DNA of 54,581 bases from Ignavibacteria bacterium CG1_02_37_35 (GCA_001871325.1 MNVA01000203.1:1-54581); one strand, 5' to 3'; numbered from the stretch's first letter, positions 1 to 9,159 are shown. Notes: generated by a model from the sequence alone, not told the origin. Translations and numbers: made by a program.

Positions 1-1935
1 TGCGGATTGCAATTTCCCTTTTTCTTCTTTTATCATTTCTCCGATTTTTTTACCTGACTTGGAATTTTTCTTTTTTGTTTCTTCTTCTAATTTTTTGATT
101 GCTATTTTTTTTTCTTTCTCCCACTTTTCAATGGTTTCAATAAACTTGTTGTCTTTCTTCAACTGTTCTTTCAGTTTCGCTTTCTGATTAGAAATTTTCT
201 CAGTTGTTTTTTCTTTATGCTTGCGTAAAAACAAAACTGAACTTTTTACTCCTGCACCAGTAGCAGTGAAAGCTGTTTGAGGCATTGAAACCACTGCAAC
301 TATGCGGTAAAGTTCTTCCAAATTATCTCTTACATACTGCATACTGCTGTTGGTTAAAATTCCATCAGGAATTACGATTGCCAAATATCCTTGTTCGGTT
401 AAAAATTTATGGCATTGTTCTAAGAATAAAATCTCAGTGCTTTGGCTGTCTCTGATTAATTGCTTTCCGTTTGCGGTTGTGCTTAACCAGTCTAATTCTT
501 TTTTTCCCAAACTGTATTGGTGCAAATACGCTTTTTCGGTTTGCTTAATGCTGCTGCCGAAAGGCGGATTGGTAATGATAAAATCAAAAGTGCCGTATTG
601 AAATTCTTTATTCCTGGATTTGTTGCGTAAATCTTCATCATTCAAAAGTCCGTCTGCGGCGATAACATTAGTGTGTCCGTCATCGTGAATAATCATATTC
701 ATTTTTGCGGTTCGTGCAATCTGATCATTAATTTCAATTCCAAAAAGATTTTTTTCTGCAAAGTCATGCCAATGGCGGAAATGGTCTTTTTCTTCTTTAA
801 CCTTATCGTAAAACTCGGTTGCCTGTTCTCTCACTTTGTCCAACGCATACAAAAGAAAACCGCCGCTGCCGCAACTGGTATCTAAAACTCTTGACTGATT
901 ATTTATTGGCAAACTGTCCACAATAAATTTTACAATCGTTCGCGGTGTAAAATATTGCCCAAAGTCACCCCGGAAATAACTCCCCATAAATGTCTCAAAA
1001 GCTTTGCCCTTGCTGTCAAGGTCGGTTTTATTTAGGTTAATCCGTTGCAGATATTTTACAATGGTTTGTGTTTCATCTGCCGAAAGGTTGATGTCCTCTT
1101 TGAAAACTTCAGAGTCTTTTTTTCTACCTTGTGAATAAAGTCCTTTCACTCGTTTTAAAAGTTCATCAGTTGTTTCATCCCTAAAAATTTGAAAATCGTA
1201 AGGGTCGCCTGTTTTTCTTGGATGTTTCTCATCCCAAATTTTACAGAAGATAAGTTTATCTAATTCATCAAACGCAACACTTGGATTTCGTTGACCACCG
1301 CCCCAAAGAGCTTGATGTGCCTGAATAAAAATTCTTGTCAATTCATTTTCGCTTACTACTTCAAGTTCAAAAAACTTTTGCATTGCTCCGTATTCAACTT
1401 CGGGTTCGGCTACTTTGCCCGTATCGGTTTGTGAAATTCCACCTTTTACATATTTGTATGGTGCAAGTTTCTTTACTCCGAATTGAGGAATGTCAGGAAT
1501 GGAAATTCTGCTTTTGGGTTTCTTGTCGGAAACTTCGTAATACTCATCCTTAATTTTTGAAGTTATCCAAACAAAACTGCCGCCTTCGGAAACACAGTAG
1601 CTATATGCTTGATTAACGGCTTTAACAAATTCTTGGTCGGTGATTTCTTCTTTCTTGCACTCAACAACAATGAATGTGCTTTCACATTCATCGTCAGAAT
1701 AAACAATAATGTCTGCTTCTTTTGTTTCAGAAGCAATCTGGACTGAAACATAATTCTTAATACGGTTAACAGGATAACCGTAAATTAAAACCAAAGTCAA
1801 AAATGCTTCTGCCTGAACTTTTTCTTCCGGGTTATTGAAATTACGTTTTTTATTTTGATGAATGTAAGTGATGAAGTTTCGTTCTTCATCAAATCTCACA
1901 AGTCCTCTTTCTATTCCTGTTTCAATTAAATTCAT
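1..1935 (-). CDS. N6-adenine DNA methylase with HsdR-like nuclease N-terminus (3' end beyond window)
   Basis: The frame is open from an ATG at 1935 to the window edge, giving 645 codons without a stop. Residues about 20-130 resemble the N-terminal nuclease domain of type I restriction R subunits (HSDR_N): an Asp near residue 74 (ADIIVY) is followed about 17 residues later by VECKKEE, a PD-(D/E)xK-type D...ExK arrangement. A methylase domain follows with the SAM-binding motif LDTSCGSGGF (about 350-359) and catalytic motif NPPFG (about 454). This domain is HsdM-like and predicts N6-adenine methylation. The visible C-terminus is Lys/Glu rich and probably coiled coil, as seen before specificity domains. 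A fusion of this kind could be a single-chain restriction-modification enzyme, or an M subunit whose S subunit lies just outside the window. The start overlaps the preceding receiver-domain fragment by 14 bases. Confidence 0.85.
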   Translation of the reverse strand, partial: MNLIETGIERGLVRFDEERNFITYIHQNKKRNFNNPEEKVQAEAFLTLVLIYGYPVNRIKNYVSVQIASETKEADIIVYSDDECESTFIVVECKKEEITDQEFVKAVNQAYSYCVSEGGSFVWITSKIKDEYYEVSDKKPKSRISIPDIPQFGVKKLAPYKYVKGGISQTDTGKVAEPEVEYGAMQKFFELEVVSENELTRIFIQAHQALWGGGQRNPSVAFDELDKLIFCKIWDEKHPRKTGDPYDFQIFRDETTDELLKRVKGLYSQGRKKDSEVFKEDINLSADETQTIVKYLQRINLNKTDLDSKGKAFETFMGSYFRGDFGQYFTPRTIVKFIVDSLPINNQSRVLDTSCGSGGFLLYALDKVREQATEFYDKVKEEKDHFRHWHDFAEKNLFGIEINDQIARTAKMNMIIHDDGHTNVIAADGLLNDEDLRNKSRNKEFQYGTFDFIITNPPFGSSIKQTEKAYLHQYSLGKKELDWLSTTANGKQLIRDSQSTEILFLEQCHKFLTEQGYLAIVIPDGILTNSSMQYVRDNLEELYRIVAVVSMPQTAFTATGAGVKSSVLFLRKHKEKTTEKISNQKAKLKEQLKKDNKFIETIEKWEKEKKIAIKKLEEETKKKNSKSGKKIGEMIKEEKGKLQSA

Positions 1936-2020
1936 ATCCAAGCCTTTTTAATAATCTTCCAAGAATTTGCTGATTAATGATGTTGCCATCGGCGATTAGA
2001 ATTTTATTTATTTCGGACAT
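1922..2020 (-). pseudogene. Truncated response-regulator receiver domain (32 codons)
   Basis: A short frame begins with ATG at 2020, 15 bases after the stop of the sugar isomerase gene, and ends at TGA 1922-1924. It encodes MSEINKILIADGNIINQQ followed by ILGRLLKRLGYEFN. This matches the beta1-alpha1 segment of receiver (REC) domains, especially those of hybrid kinases, where the usual form is ILxADDNxxNQxxxxRLLxxLGYE. The second acidic residue of the usual DD pair is Gly here, and nothing beyond helix 1 remains. The methylase ATG at 1935 lies inside its last codons. I interpret it as the 5' remnant of a signalling gene of the fni-to-isomerase operon, cut by arrival of the restriction-modification locus. 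It could still be translated and couple ribosomes to the methylase. Confidence 0.6.
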
Positions 2021-2035
2021 TTGTTTTTCTTACAC

Positions 2036-3073
2036 TTATTCCGCTAATCTCTTTTTTAGAAGATGAATATACTCGATCTCACTCGGGTCTTTCCCGCGTT
2101 GGATTGCAAGATAATAGGAAATCCAATCGCACAGATAAACAAGATCAAGCAGGCGCTCTTGAAATGATGCTTCTGCGCTTGAGAGCGAAATTATTTCTAC
2201 ACCGGCTTTTGTTAATAATTCGGACGTAATAGCAAACCGTTTTTTAATTTGCGGATGAGTTGTTGCTTCTTCAATAAAAACAGCTTTCAGTTTTGCAACA
2301 CGTTCATCGTAAGTTTCCCAGCCGATTATTTCATTATGATTTAATTCCGGAAATACATTCTGGAACGCATGCGTTTTCGAATTTTCATTTAACTGGCATT
2401 TGAACCTATTTCCAACCGCAGAAGTTAAATCAGCAGTAGAATAAATAACCGGGAGAAATCCTACAAGTTTTTCTGCAACTTGAAATGGAAAATTGTTTTC
2501 TGAAGAAAACTCTTCTCCCCTTTTCTTCCAAAGTTGAATTATTTTATCAATTATTCCAGGTGGAGTGGTAACAAGTTTCAAGTTCTGAAGCACTTTAAGT
2601 AACGTGAAAAAACTCAATCCCAGTGAGTAACGGGGTTGAAAACCTTTTTTCATAAAAACTGTAGGGAGCTTTTTACTCTCAGCAATTTCTTTGATTGATC
2701 CACCGGTAGTTAAACAAATAATCTGACATTTCCGTTTCAACGCTTCATTTACAACAGAGATTGTTTCTTCCGTATTCCCGGAATATGAGGAAGCAAGCAG
2801 CAGTGTTGCACTATCCGCAAAGTTCGGTAGAGCATAATTTCTGTTTACCTGCAAGGGGAAAGCAATTTCATTTTGCAGAAAGTTGAGCATTAAGTCGCCG
2901 CTAATTGCTGAACCTCCTAAACCGGTTACAATTACATTTTTAATCTTTGAAGCATCAATCCCTTCAAGATCATACCTATTGTTTTTTGCAAATTCTATTT
3001 GTTGATAAGAATTTATTAATACTTCAAATTGATTTTCCGGATCGTATTTTTTAACTAACTCAGTAATGGTCAT
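2036..3073 (-). CDS. Bifunctional phosphoglucose/phosphomannose isomerase
   Basis: This 345-residue protein has a sugar-isomerase (SIS) fold. GLGGSAISGDL (near residue 50) and ASSYSGNTEET (near 95) are the phosphosugar-binding loops of the first SIS domain. KKGFQPRYSLG and the C-terminal ELNHNEIIGWE belong to the PGI/PMI family found in archaea and many bacteria, whose members interconvert glucose-6-P or mannose-6-P with fructose-6-P in the cytosol. Length fits the family (300-350). Its ATG overlaps the stop of the enzyme I gene as ATGA (3070-3073), so the two are translationally coupled. It is the last intact gene of the five-gene operon. Activity on glucose versus mannose phosphate cannot be settled from sequence. 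Confidence 0.88.
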   Translation of the reverse strand: MTITELVKKYDPENQFEVLINSYQQIEFAKNNRYDLEGIDASKIKNVIVTGLGGSAISGDLMLNFLQNEIAFPLQVNRNYALPNFADSATLLLASSYSGNTEETISVVNEALKRKCQIICLTTGGSIKEIAESKKLPTVFMKKGFQPRYSLGLSFFTLLKVLQNLKLVTTPPGIIDKIIQLWKKRGEEFSSENNFPFQVAEKLVGFLPVIYSTADLTSAVGNRFKCQLNENSKTHAFQNVFPELNHNEIIGWETYDERVAKLKAVFIEEATTHPQIKKRFAITSELLTKAGVEIISLSSAEASFQERLLDLVYLCDWISYYLAIQRGKDPSEIEYIHLLKKRLAE

Positions 3074-4836
3074 AAAATATTCCTTGTACGCTGAATAAGA
3101 TTATCTTTAAAGAATTTTTCGATTGTTTTAATAATTTCATCTTCAGATGAAAGGATGAGACATTCCTCAGCTAACTTCTGTGCTTTGGAATAATCTAAAG
3201 CTCGGATTGTTCTTTTAACAGATGGAATTGCCGAAGGTGAAACACTCAAACTCTTCAAACCAAGTCCGACAAGAAGCGGAACAGCAAGAGTATCCGCCGC
3301 CATTTCACCGCAAATACTGATGAGAGCATTTGATTTTTTCCCTTCATGCACAATATGTGCTAATGTTCTAATTACTGAAGGATGAAACTCCTGGTAAAGA
3401 TCGGAAACGTAATCATTCCCGCGGTCAACCGCCATTAAATATTGAATAAGATCGTTTGTACCTATACTGAGGAAATCAACTTCCGCTGCATAGTCTCCTG
3501 CCATAACAGCCGCAGAAGGAACCTCAATCATGATCCCGATCTTTAGATGTTTATCGAAAGGAATTTTCGCCTTGTGAAGTTCAGCTTTACATTCATCAAA
3601 TAATAATTTTGTTCTTTTGATTTCCTGTAGAGTGGAAACCATCGGTATCATAAAATTAATATTTTTGTGTATGCTCGCTCTTAATACTGCTCTTATTTGA
3701 ATCTTAAAAAGATTTTCATTCTCTAATAAAAGCCTAACTCCGCGCAAACCTAAAAACGGATTTGCTTCCTGTAAATCAAATTGCCTCACTTTGTCCCCGC
3801 CGATATCAAAGGCGCGAATAGTAATATTTTCCGGGTAAATTCTGTCGGCAAGTTTTGAATAAATTTTTACTTGTTCTTCCTCATCGGGAAATTCGCCGAT
3901 CTCTTCAATAATTTGTTCTGTTCGGAACAGCCCAATCCCTTTCGCTCCATTTGTAATGACAAGGTCAATTTCGCTGCTTACATCAACGTTAGCAAGAAGA
4001 TTTATTTTTCTCCCGTCAAGTGTTTCCGCGGGTTTATCTGTCAACCCCTGCAATTCCTGGTTGATCTCAGAAAGGTGTTTTATCTTTTCAGTAAAATATT
4101 CTATTTGATTTTCATCGGGATTAATAAAAATAATTCCATGGAACCCATCAATTACAAGTAGATCGCCATCCTTAATTTTTTCAGTGCTGTTATGCGTACC
4201 GACAACTGCAGGAAGATTTAATGAACGAGCAATGATAGCCGCATGCGAAGTTAATCCGCCATGATCGGTGATGTATCCTAATGCAGAAGATTTTGTAAAA
4301 AGAATTGTGTCAGCGGGAGTTATATTTCCGCTAACAACAATCACTCCGTGGGGTATTTTCGACTGCCATCTTTTCTTTTGAAGATTTCTAATTATTCTGT
4401 TTTTAATATCTTCAATATCAAGCGCCCGCTCTTTCATATAGTGTTCGGATGCGCTAAACATCAATTGTTGATATTTGGAGATCTCATCATCAACTATAAA
4501 TTCCGGAAATCTTTTTTCTTGTTTGATACGCGCTGTAATATTTCCGATCAAGACGGGATCGTCCAGGATCATTAAGTGAGCTTCAAAAATTGCGGCGCGT
4601 GTTTCTCCCATTTTTTCTTTTGCAAAACCAAAAATTTTTCGTAATTCTTTCTGCGATTTTTCAAGGGCTTCATTAAAAAGGGTGATTGCCTCATCAACTT
4701 CGGTAATTTCATTGTGATTGATTTCAAGCACTTCTTTTGCAAACACATAAGCTTTCCCAATCGTAAGCCCGGGAGCTGCAGCAATTCCGGTAAGATAATT
4801 ACCGGAATGTTTTAATATTTCTTTTAATCCTTTCAT
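3070..4836 (-). CDS. ptsP: Phosphoenolpyruvate-protein phosphotransferase (PTS enzyme I)
   Basis: This 588-residue protein has the full enzyme I layout. An HPr-binding helical region at about 30-150 is followed by the phosphohistidine domain with GGLTSHAAIIARS, where His198 is the predicted phosphorylated residue. A PEP-binding TIM barrel follows with GLFRTE, DFLSIGTNDLIQY and ISICGEMA, the last carrying the active-site Cys. The enzyme autophosphorylates from PEP and passes phosphate to HPr in the cytosol. No N-terminal GAF domain is present, so it is not the nitrogen-PTS type. The start overlaps the HPr stop by ATGA. No sugar-specific enzyme II is encoded in the window, so its role may be regulatory. 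The symbol could equally be ptsI. Confidence 0.93.
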   Translation of the reverse strand: MKGLKEILKHSGNYLTGIAAAPGLTIGKAYVFAKEVLEINHNEITEVDEAITLFNEALEKSQKELRKIFGFAKEKMGETRAAIFEAHLMILDDPVLIGNITARIKQEKRFPEFIVDDEISKYQQLMFSASEHYMKERALDIEDIKNRIIRNLQKKRWQSKIPHGVIVVSGNITPADTILFTKSSALGYITDHGGLTSHAAIIARSLNLPAVVGTHNSTEKIKDGDLLVIDGFHGIIFINPDENQIEYFTEKIKHLSEINQELQGLTDKPAETLDGRKINLLANVDVSSEIDLVITNGAKGIGLFRTEQIIEEIGEFPDEEEQVKIYSKLADRIYPENITIRAFDIGGDKVRQFDLQEANPFLGLRGVRLLLENENLFKIQIRAVLRASIHKNINFMIPMVSTLQEIKRTKLLFDECKAELHKAKIPFDKHLKIGIMIEVPSAAVMAGDYAAEVDFLSIGTNDLIQYLMAVDRGNDYVSDLYQEFHPSVIRTLAHIVHEGKKSNALISICGEMAADTLAVPLLVGLGLKSLSVSPSAIPSVKRTIRALDYSKAQKLAEECLILSSEDEIIKTIEKFFKDNLIQRTRNIL

Positions 4837-5099
4837 AGTTCGTCAAACCCTCCTTTGATGTAGCCGAATATTTCGTCATGCATCTGCTGCTCATCTTCGC
4901 CGTCAAACGACAAATGCAGTTCGCTCCCCATTTCTGCAGCTAACGTCATCACCCCGATGATGCTCTTGCCATTGATGCGAAGTCCATCTTTTGAGATGAA
5001 AAACTCAGACTTATATTTTGAAGCAAGTTTAACTATGGTAGCTGCCGGACGGGTATGCAGCCCGGCTTTATTCACTATTTTTACAGTAGTTTCCACCAT
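4833..5099 (-). CDS. ptsH: Phosphocarrier protein HPr
   Basis: This 88-residue protein matches HPr over its full length. NKAGLHTRPAA places the phosphoryl-accepting histidine at His15. GKSIIGVMTLA places the regulatory serine at Ser46, the residue phosphorylated by HPr kinase in Firmicutes and in some Gram-negative groups. Having both sites suggests a regulatory as well as a relay function. The ATG overlaps the stop of the prenyl synthase gene (TAATG at 5097-5101) and the stop overlaps the enzyme I start, so HPr and enzyme I should be made together. Confidence 0.95.
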   Translation of the reverse strand: MVETTVKIVNKAGLHTRPAATIVKLASKYKSEFFISKDGLRINGKSIIGVMTLAAEMGSELHLSFDGEDEQQMHDEIFGYIKGGFDEL

Positions 5100-6088
5100 T
5101 ATGTTGTTCTCTTAATAAGTGAATGAGCAAGAAGAGTGAAGACTGCTTTATCGTTTTCATTCTTTATTTGAATTAATTGCCGAAGCGCTTTTAGGGTGTA
5201 CTTCATAATTTCTTTTCTGGCGTCGTCTAAGACACCAAGTTTCTGATACAAGTTTTTATAGAAAGCAACATCTCCCTGTTTGATACCTTTGTTTACAATT
5301 ATTTTCTTAAGCAATGCTTTCTCTAAACCTTTGGCTGTTTCCATGGCTTTCACAAAAAGAAAAGTTTTTTTGCCTTCTATTAAATCGCCGCCTATCTTTT
5401 TACCGAAAGAAGGCTCATCACCGGTAATATCAAGCAGATCATCTTGAATTTGGAAAGCTATACCGAGATTTTTTCCATAAAGAGAAAGCGCATTTATTTC
5501 AGAAGAAGAACCGCCGCCGATTTGTGCGCCGATAGCGCAACACATCTCAGCCATCGCAGCAGTTTTTTTGGTTATCATTGTTATATACTCATTTATCGAA
5601 ATAGATTTTTTCAACTCATATTCTTTATCTAAACTTTGTCCTTCACAAACTTCAACCAATCCTTTGGTAAAATAAGTTACAACTTTATTTCCCGGGACAA
5701 CCAAACCTTTTAAAAGGTATTCGTATGCCACTGCAAGCAAACTATCACCGGCAAGTATTGCCGTGTTCACATCATATTTAACATGAACCGTTAACTTGTT
5801 TCGTCTTTTATCTGCGTTGTCCATTATGTCATCATGCACAAGCGTAAAGTTGTGCAGCATCTCAACTGCTAAAGCCGCGTTGTATGCTTTTGCATATTGT
5901 CCGCCAACTGCTTTTGCAGATAATAAAACAAGTATCGGGCGCAATCTTTTCCCCTGATTAGCCAGGATATAATTAGAGGGTTCATATAAAGAACGAGGTT
6001 TTCTTTTTACCAATACTTTTTTCAGTTTTGCGTCAATAATTTTTCTTTCTTTTTCTATAAGAAATTGAAACTCTTTTTCAGTAATCAA
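5099..6088 (-). CDS. Short-chain prenyl (geranylgeranyl/farnesyl) diphosphate synthase
   Basis: A 329-residue trans-prenyl transferase that condenses IPP with allylic diphosphates. The first Asp-rich motif is HDDIMD (Asp86, Asp87, Asp90) with RR shortly after; the second is QDDLLD (Asp216, Asp217, Asp220) with the downstream KKIGGDLIEGKKT signature. Phe81 lies five residues before the first Asp. A bulky aromatic there usually limits chain length to C15-C20, and the motif lacks the two-residue insertion of bacterial FPP synthases, so a GGPP-type product is my inference. The start is TTG, sharing TTGA with the fni stop (6085-6088), with AGGA about 7 bases upstream. It sits next to IPP isomerase, as expected for isoprenoid supply. 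Confidence 0.88.
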   Translation of the reverse strand: MITEKEFQFLIEKERKIIDAKLKKVLVKRKPRSLYEPSNYILANQGKRLRPILVLLSAKAVGGQYAKAYNAALAVEMLHNFTLVHDDIMDNADKRRNKLTVHVKYDVNTAILAGDSLLAVAYEYLLKGLVVPGNKVVTYFTKGLVEVCEGQSLDKEYELKKSISINEYITMITKKTAAMAEMCCAIGAQIGGGSSSEINALSLYGKNLGIAFQIQDDLLDITGDEPSFGKKIGGDLIEGKKTFLFVKAMETAKGLEKALLKKIIVNKGIKQGDVAFYKNLYQKLGVLDDARKEIMKYTLKALRQLIQIKNENDKAVFTLLAHSLIKRTT

Positions 6089-7131
6089 GAGAAGTCCTTC
6101 TTTAAAATTAATTTTTCTAACCCAAAACTACACAAATTCTGTGAATCAGTTAAGAACATTATCTTTTTAACATCTTCAAACCACTCTTTGATAAGCGAGA
6201 CAACTCCTGCTTGTTGACTATTTATTAGGGTTTGGAGAATTATTCTTGCGGAAGCTGTAAAATCTGCACCCAGGGCTAAGGCTTTTGCTGCATCAAACGA
6301 AGAATTGATCCCACCCGATCCGATGAGGATAAATTTATGCTTCTTTCTTAATTCGGCGATGGACTTAATGCTGTAACTTGTTGGCAGCCCCCAATCCCAA
6401 AAGGGATTTTCAGTTGATTGTTTATTCCGAAGGATTTCTACTCCTGCCCAGCTTGTTCCACCGGCTCCGGCGACATCAATACCTGCTACACCTAAGCCTA
6501 ATAAAAGTTGTGCGTTTTTTTTAGAAATCCCGGAACCAACTTCTTTAACAAGAATTGGCAGCGGAGATTGTTTGACCAACTTTTCAAGCGACTTTGTAAT
6601 TCCATGAAAATTTGGTTCGCCGTTTTTCTGCAAAAGTTCCTGCAATGGATTGAGATGGACAACCAAAACATCGGCTTCAACTTTATCAAGAAGATGGAAT
6701 AATGGCTTGAAAGATTTCATTTGAATTATTTGCGCTCCACCTATATTACCAAGAATTGGAGCGTCTTTTGCGGTTTTACGGATAACCTTGAAATGTTCAT
6801 CAAAAATATTTGTCTCCAACGCAAAACGTAAACTTCCCAATCCCAAGGGGACATTTAGTTCGGCCGCTGCTTCTGCTAATTGTAGGTTTATATTTTCACC
6901 TTCGGTGGTACCTCCGGTCATACAAGAAATTATAAAAGGGTAAGAAACTCTTTTACCAAAAAACTTTTTTGAGAGATCGATTTTGTCAATCTTTACTTCT
7001 GTAAGTGCGGCATGAAGAAAATCATATTGTTCAAATCCGGAAGTTTTTTCTTTGAATTTAACCTCATCGGTCTTGCACAACTCAAGGTGTTCTTTTTTTC
7101 TTGAAATAATATGTTCGGATTGCTCATTCAT
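6085..7131 (-). CDS. fni: Type 2 isopentenyl-diphosphate delta-isomerase (FMN-dependent)
   Basis: This 348-residue protein belongs to the FMN- and NADPH-dependent IDI-2 family, which interconverts IPP and DMAPP. Family features in order are ISRKKEHLELC near the N-terminus, FIISCMTGGT (about 69-78), PLGLGSLRFALE (about 95-106), the catalytic-region VKEVGSGIS (about 195-203) and the FMN phosphate-binding IGSGGINSSFDAAKAL (about 270-285). Length is typical. It is the first gene of the fni-to-sugar-isomerase operon and overlaps the prenyl synthase start. With the MEP enzyme Dxs encoded at 37899-39794, it fits an organism using the MEP route plus IDI-2 to balance IPP and DMAPP. Confidence 0.93.
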   Translation of the reverse strand: MNEQSEHIISRKKEHLELCKTDEVKFKEKTSGFEQYDFLHAALTEVKIDKIDLSKKFFGKRVSYPFIISCMTGGTTEGENINLQLAEAAAELNVPLGLGSLRFALETNIFDEHFKVIRKTAKDAPILGNIGGAQIIQMKSFKPLFHLLDKVEADVLVVHLNPLQELLQKNGEPNFHGITKSLEKLVKQSPLPILVKEVGSGISKKNAQLLLGLGVAGIDVAGAGGTSWAGVEILRNKQSTENPFWDWGLPTSYSIKSIAELRKKHKFILIGSGGINSSFDAAKALALGADFTASARIILQTLINSQQAGVVSLIKEWFEDVKKIMFLTDSQNLCSFGLEKLILKKDFS

Positions 7132-7187
7132 GAACAGTTTTAGCTTTCTTTCTTTAAAGATAGAAAAAATATTTTAGTTTCCGTAAT

Positions 7188-9044
7188 TCATCCTCCTTTG
7201 AAGATGGTATTTCCGTCGCAGACTACCTCATGAACATCAATTATTTTTCTTATACAATTCGTTAGAATAACCTTAGAACATTTTTCCAAATCGTTAATCG
7301 AGATATCCTGCTCCAATACTTTGTTTCTTTTTAAGAAATAATTTCTATAAATACCGTTTAATATCCCCGAAGTAACAGGAGGAGTTTTCCACTGTTCATT
7401 TTGAAAGATAAAAATATTCGTGATTGCACCCTCGGTTAAGTTATTCAGTTCATTAAGGAACAAGACTTCCTCAAAGCCTTCCTCAAGATATCTGAGACGC
7501 TCGGAATCATAAAGTTTTCTTTCGGTTGTCTTAAAATAGTGAAATGGATTGCTCGAATCGCTATGCTTTTTTGATATAATCGTTCTTACATTTTTTCGAA
7601 TGCTTTTCTTCGGTAATTCAGTTTTAGCAACAGTAATACTGCCAAATTTATTTACGGCGACTCTAATCTTGTATTCCTTCTTTTTGTTTGAAGAAGTAAA
7701 ACATCTCTTTAATTCTTTTACTATTTTTCCTTCGTTAAAATAAAATAAGAAATATTCTGCCGTTTGTCTAAGCCGTTCGAGATGCTCTTTCAGCAAGAAA
7801 GGTTTCCCATGCTCAAAAAGAAACGAGGTGAATATTTCAAATTCACTTACAGGCTGCGTTACAAACGCTCCTTTGATGAGAACTTCTTCATATTCATCAT
7901 CGGCATTGCTGCCCCACGTAATACCGGCGCCAAGTCCAATACGCCCGGTGTGAATAGTTTTATTAATTTCTATTGTTCTTATCGCAATGTTGAAAATACT
8001 TTTATCGGGAAGCAATAATCCGATTGAGCCGGTGTAAATTCCACGCGGAATTTTTTCCAACCGGTGAATTATCTCCATCGTTTTTATTTTCGGCGCACCG
8101 GTAATTGAACCGCACGGGAAAATATTTTTTATTAAATCCGAGAGTTTTGTTTTGTCCTTCAATTTACTTTTAATGATGGAAACCATTTGGAACAGTGATT
8201 CATATTTCTCAACCTCAAAAAGCTTTGTAACAGTAACACTATTCTGTTTACTGATCTTTCCAAGATCGTTCCGCAATAGATCAACGATCATCAAATTTTC
8301 AGCACGGTTTTTTTCGCTTAAAAATAATCCCTCTTTATTTTGTAAATCTTCCTGAAGATTTATACCCCGAAACGCAGTTCCTTTCATCGGTTTAGCAGTT
8401 GCCGTCTTCCCTTCTAACTTAAAGAATAATTCCGGTGAAAAGGAAAGAATGTATTTATCCGGTAAATTTATAAATGCCGAATATTCTGCCGACTGCTTTA
8501 ACAGCAAATTGGAAAACAATCCTTCAACACTTTCGTTAAAATTAAAACTCGCTGATGAAGTTAAATTAACTTGATACGTCTCTCCTTCGGCGATTTGCGT
8601 TTTAATATTTTCAACTTTATTTGAAAAAGATTTTCGAGATTCATTCAACCGGAAATTGGAAACATTGAATTTGTTTCTCTCCATTCCACTAAAATCGATA
8701 TTGGATGTTTTTATTCTTTTTACATTCTTTTTGTTGAACGTTACGATAATAGCATTTTGAAGAATTGCCCTCTCATCTTTTTGGGTTAAAATCTTTCTTA
8801 ACCTCTTTTCAAATAAAAATCCCAACTCATATGGAAGAATTGTATATGCGAATAGTTTATTCGTGTTTATCTCATCCAAAACCGAAAGGAATTCATCCAC
8901 ATGCTCTATGTTGTTGATAATGTGAATTCTTTCCGGTTCCAAAAACAAATAAGATTCTTCATCTCCCCTTTTTAATGGCGAATAGAAAAAAGCGGAATAT
9001 GAATTAGCAGAATTACGATTCAATATATCTACAAGTTTTATCAT
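7188..9044 (-). CDS. pabBC: Fused aminodeoxychorismate synthase component I and 4-amino-4-deoxychorismate lyase
   Basis: This 618-residue protein joins two steps of p-aminobenzoate synthesis for folate. Residues about 90-365 are a chorismate-utilising PabB domain with YQVNLT, KPMKGTAFRG, ENLMIVDLLRNDLG, FPCGSITGAPK and a GRIGLGAGITW motif. Residues about 385-618 are a class IV aminotransferase-like lyase with FKTTERKLYD (candidate PLP lysine region), EEVLFLNELNNLTEGAITN and a TSGILNGIYR motif. The linker carries no other domain. The amidotransferase PabA is not in the window. The start ATG at 9044 has only a weak AGG upstream. Such PabB-PabC fusions are known in Bacteroidota and other phyla. 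Confidence 0.9.
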   Translation of the reverse strand: MIKLVDILNRNSANSYSAFFYSPLKRGDEESYLFLEPERIHIINNIEHVDEFLSVLDEINTNKLFAYTILPYELGFLFEKRLRKILTQKDERAILQNAIIVTFNKKNVKRIKTSNIDFSGMERNKFNVSNFRLNESRKSFSNKVENIKTQIAEGETYQVNLTSSASFNFNESVEGLFSNLLLKQSAEYSAFINLPDKYILSFSPELFFKLEGKTATAKPMKGTAFRGINLQEDLQNKEGLFLSEKNRAENLMIVDLLRNDLGKISKQNSVTVTKLFEVEKYESLFQMVSIIKSKLKDKTKLSDLIKNIFPCGSITGAPKIKTMEIIHRLEKIPRGIYTGSIGLLLPDKSIFNIAIRTIEINKTIHTGRIGLGAGITWGSNADDEYEEVLIKGAFVTQPVSEFEIFTSFLFEHGKPFLLKEHLERLRQTAEYFLFYFNEGKIVKELKRCFTSSNKKKEYKIRVAVNKFGSITVAKTELPKKSIRKNVRTIISKKHSDSSNPFHYFKTTERKLYDSERLRYLEEGFEEVLFLNELNNLTEGAITNIFIFQNEQWKTPPVTSGILNGIYRNYFLKRNKVLEQDISINDLEKCSKVILTNCIRKIIDVHEVVCDGNTIFKGG

Positions 9045-9159
9045 GATGCCTGTTATTAATCTTCATATGCTTGGATGATAATATTCTTAATTAAATTCTT
9101 GTTTTTTTTGTAAAATAATTTTTCTATGATATCTACTTTATCTTTTAAATACTTTACTA

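Noticed and set aside
1-2020. Prophage or insertion sequence at the left edge
   Set aside because: No transposase, integrase or terminal repeats are visible; only the methylase and the receiver fragment are present.
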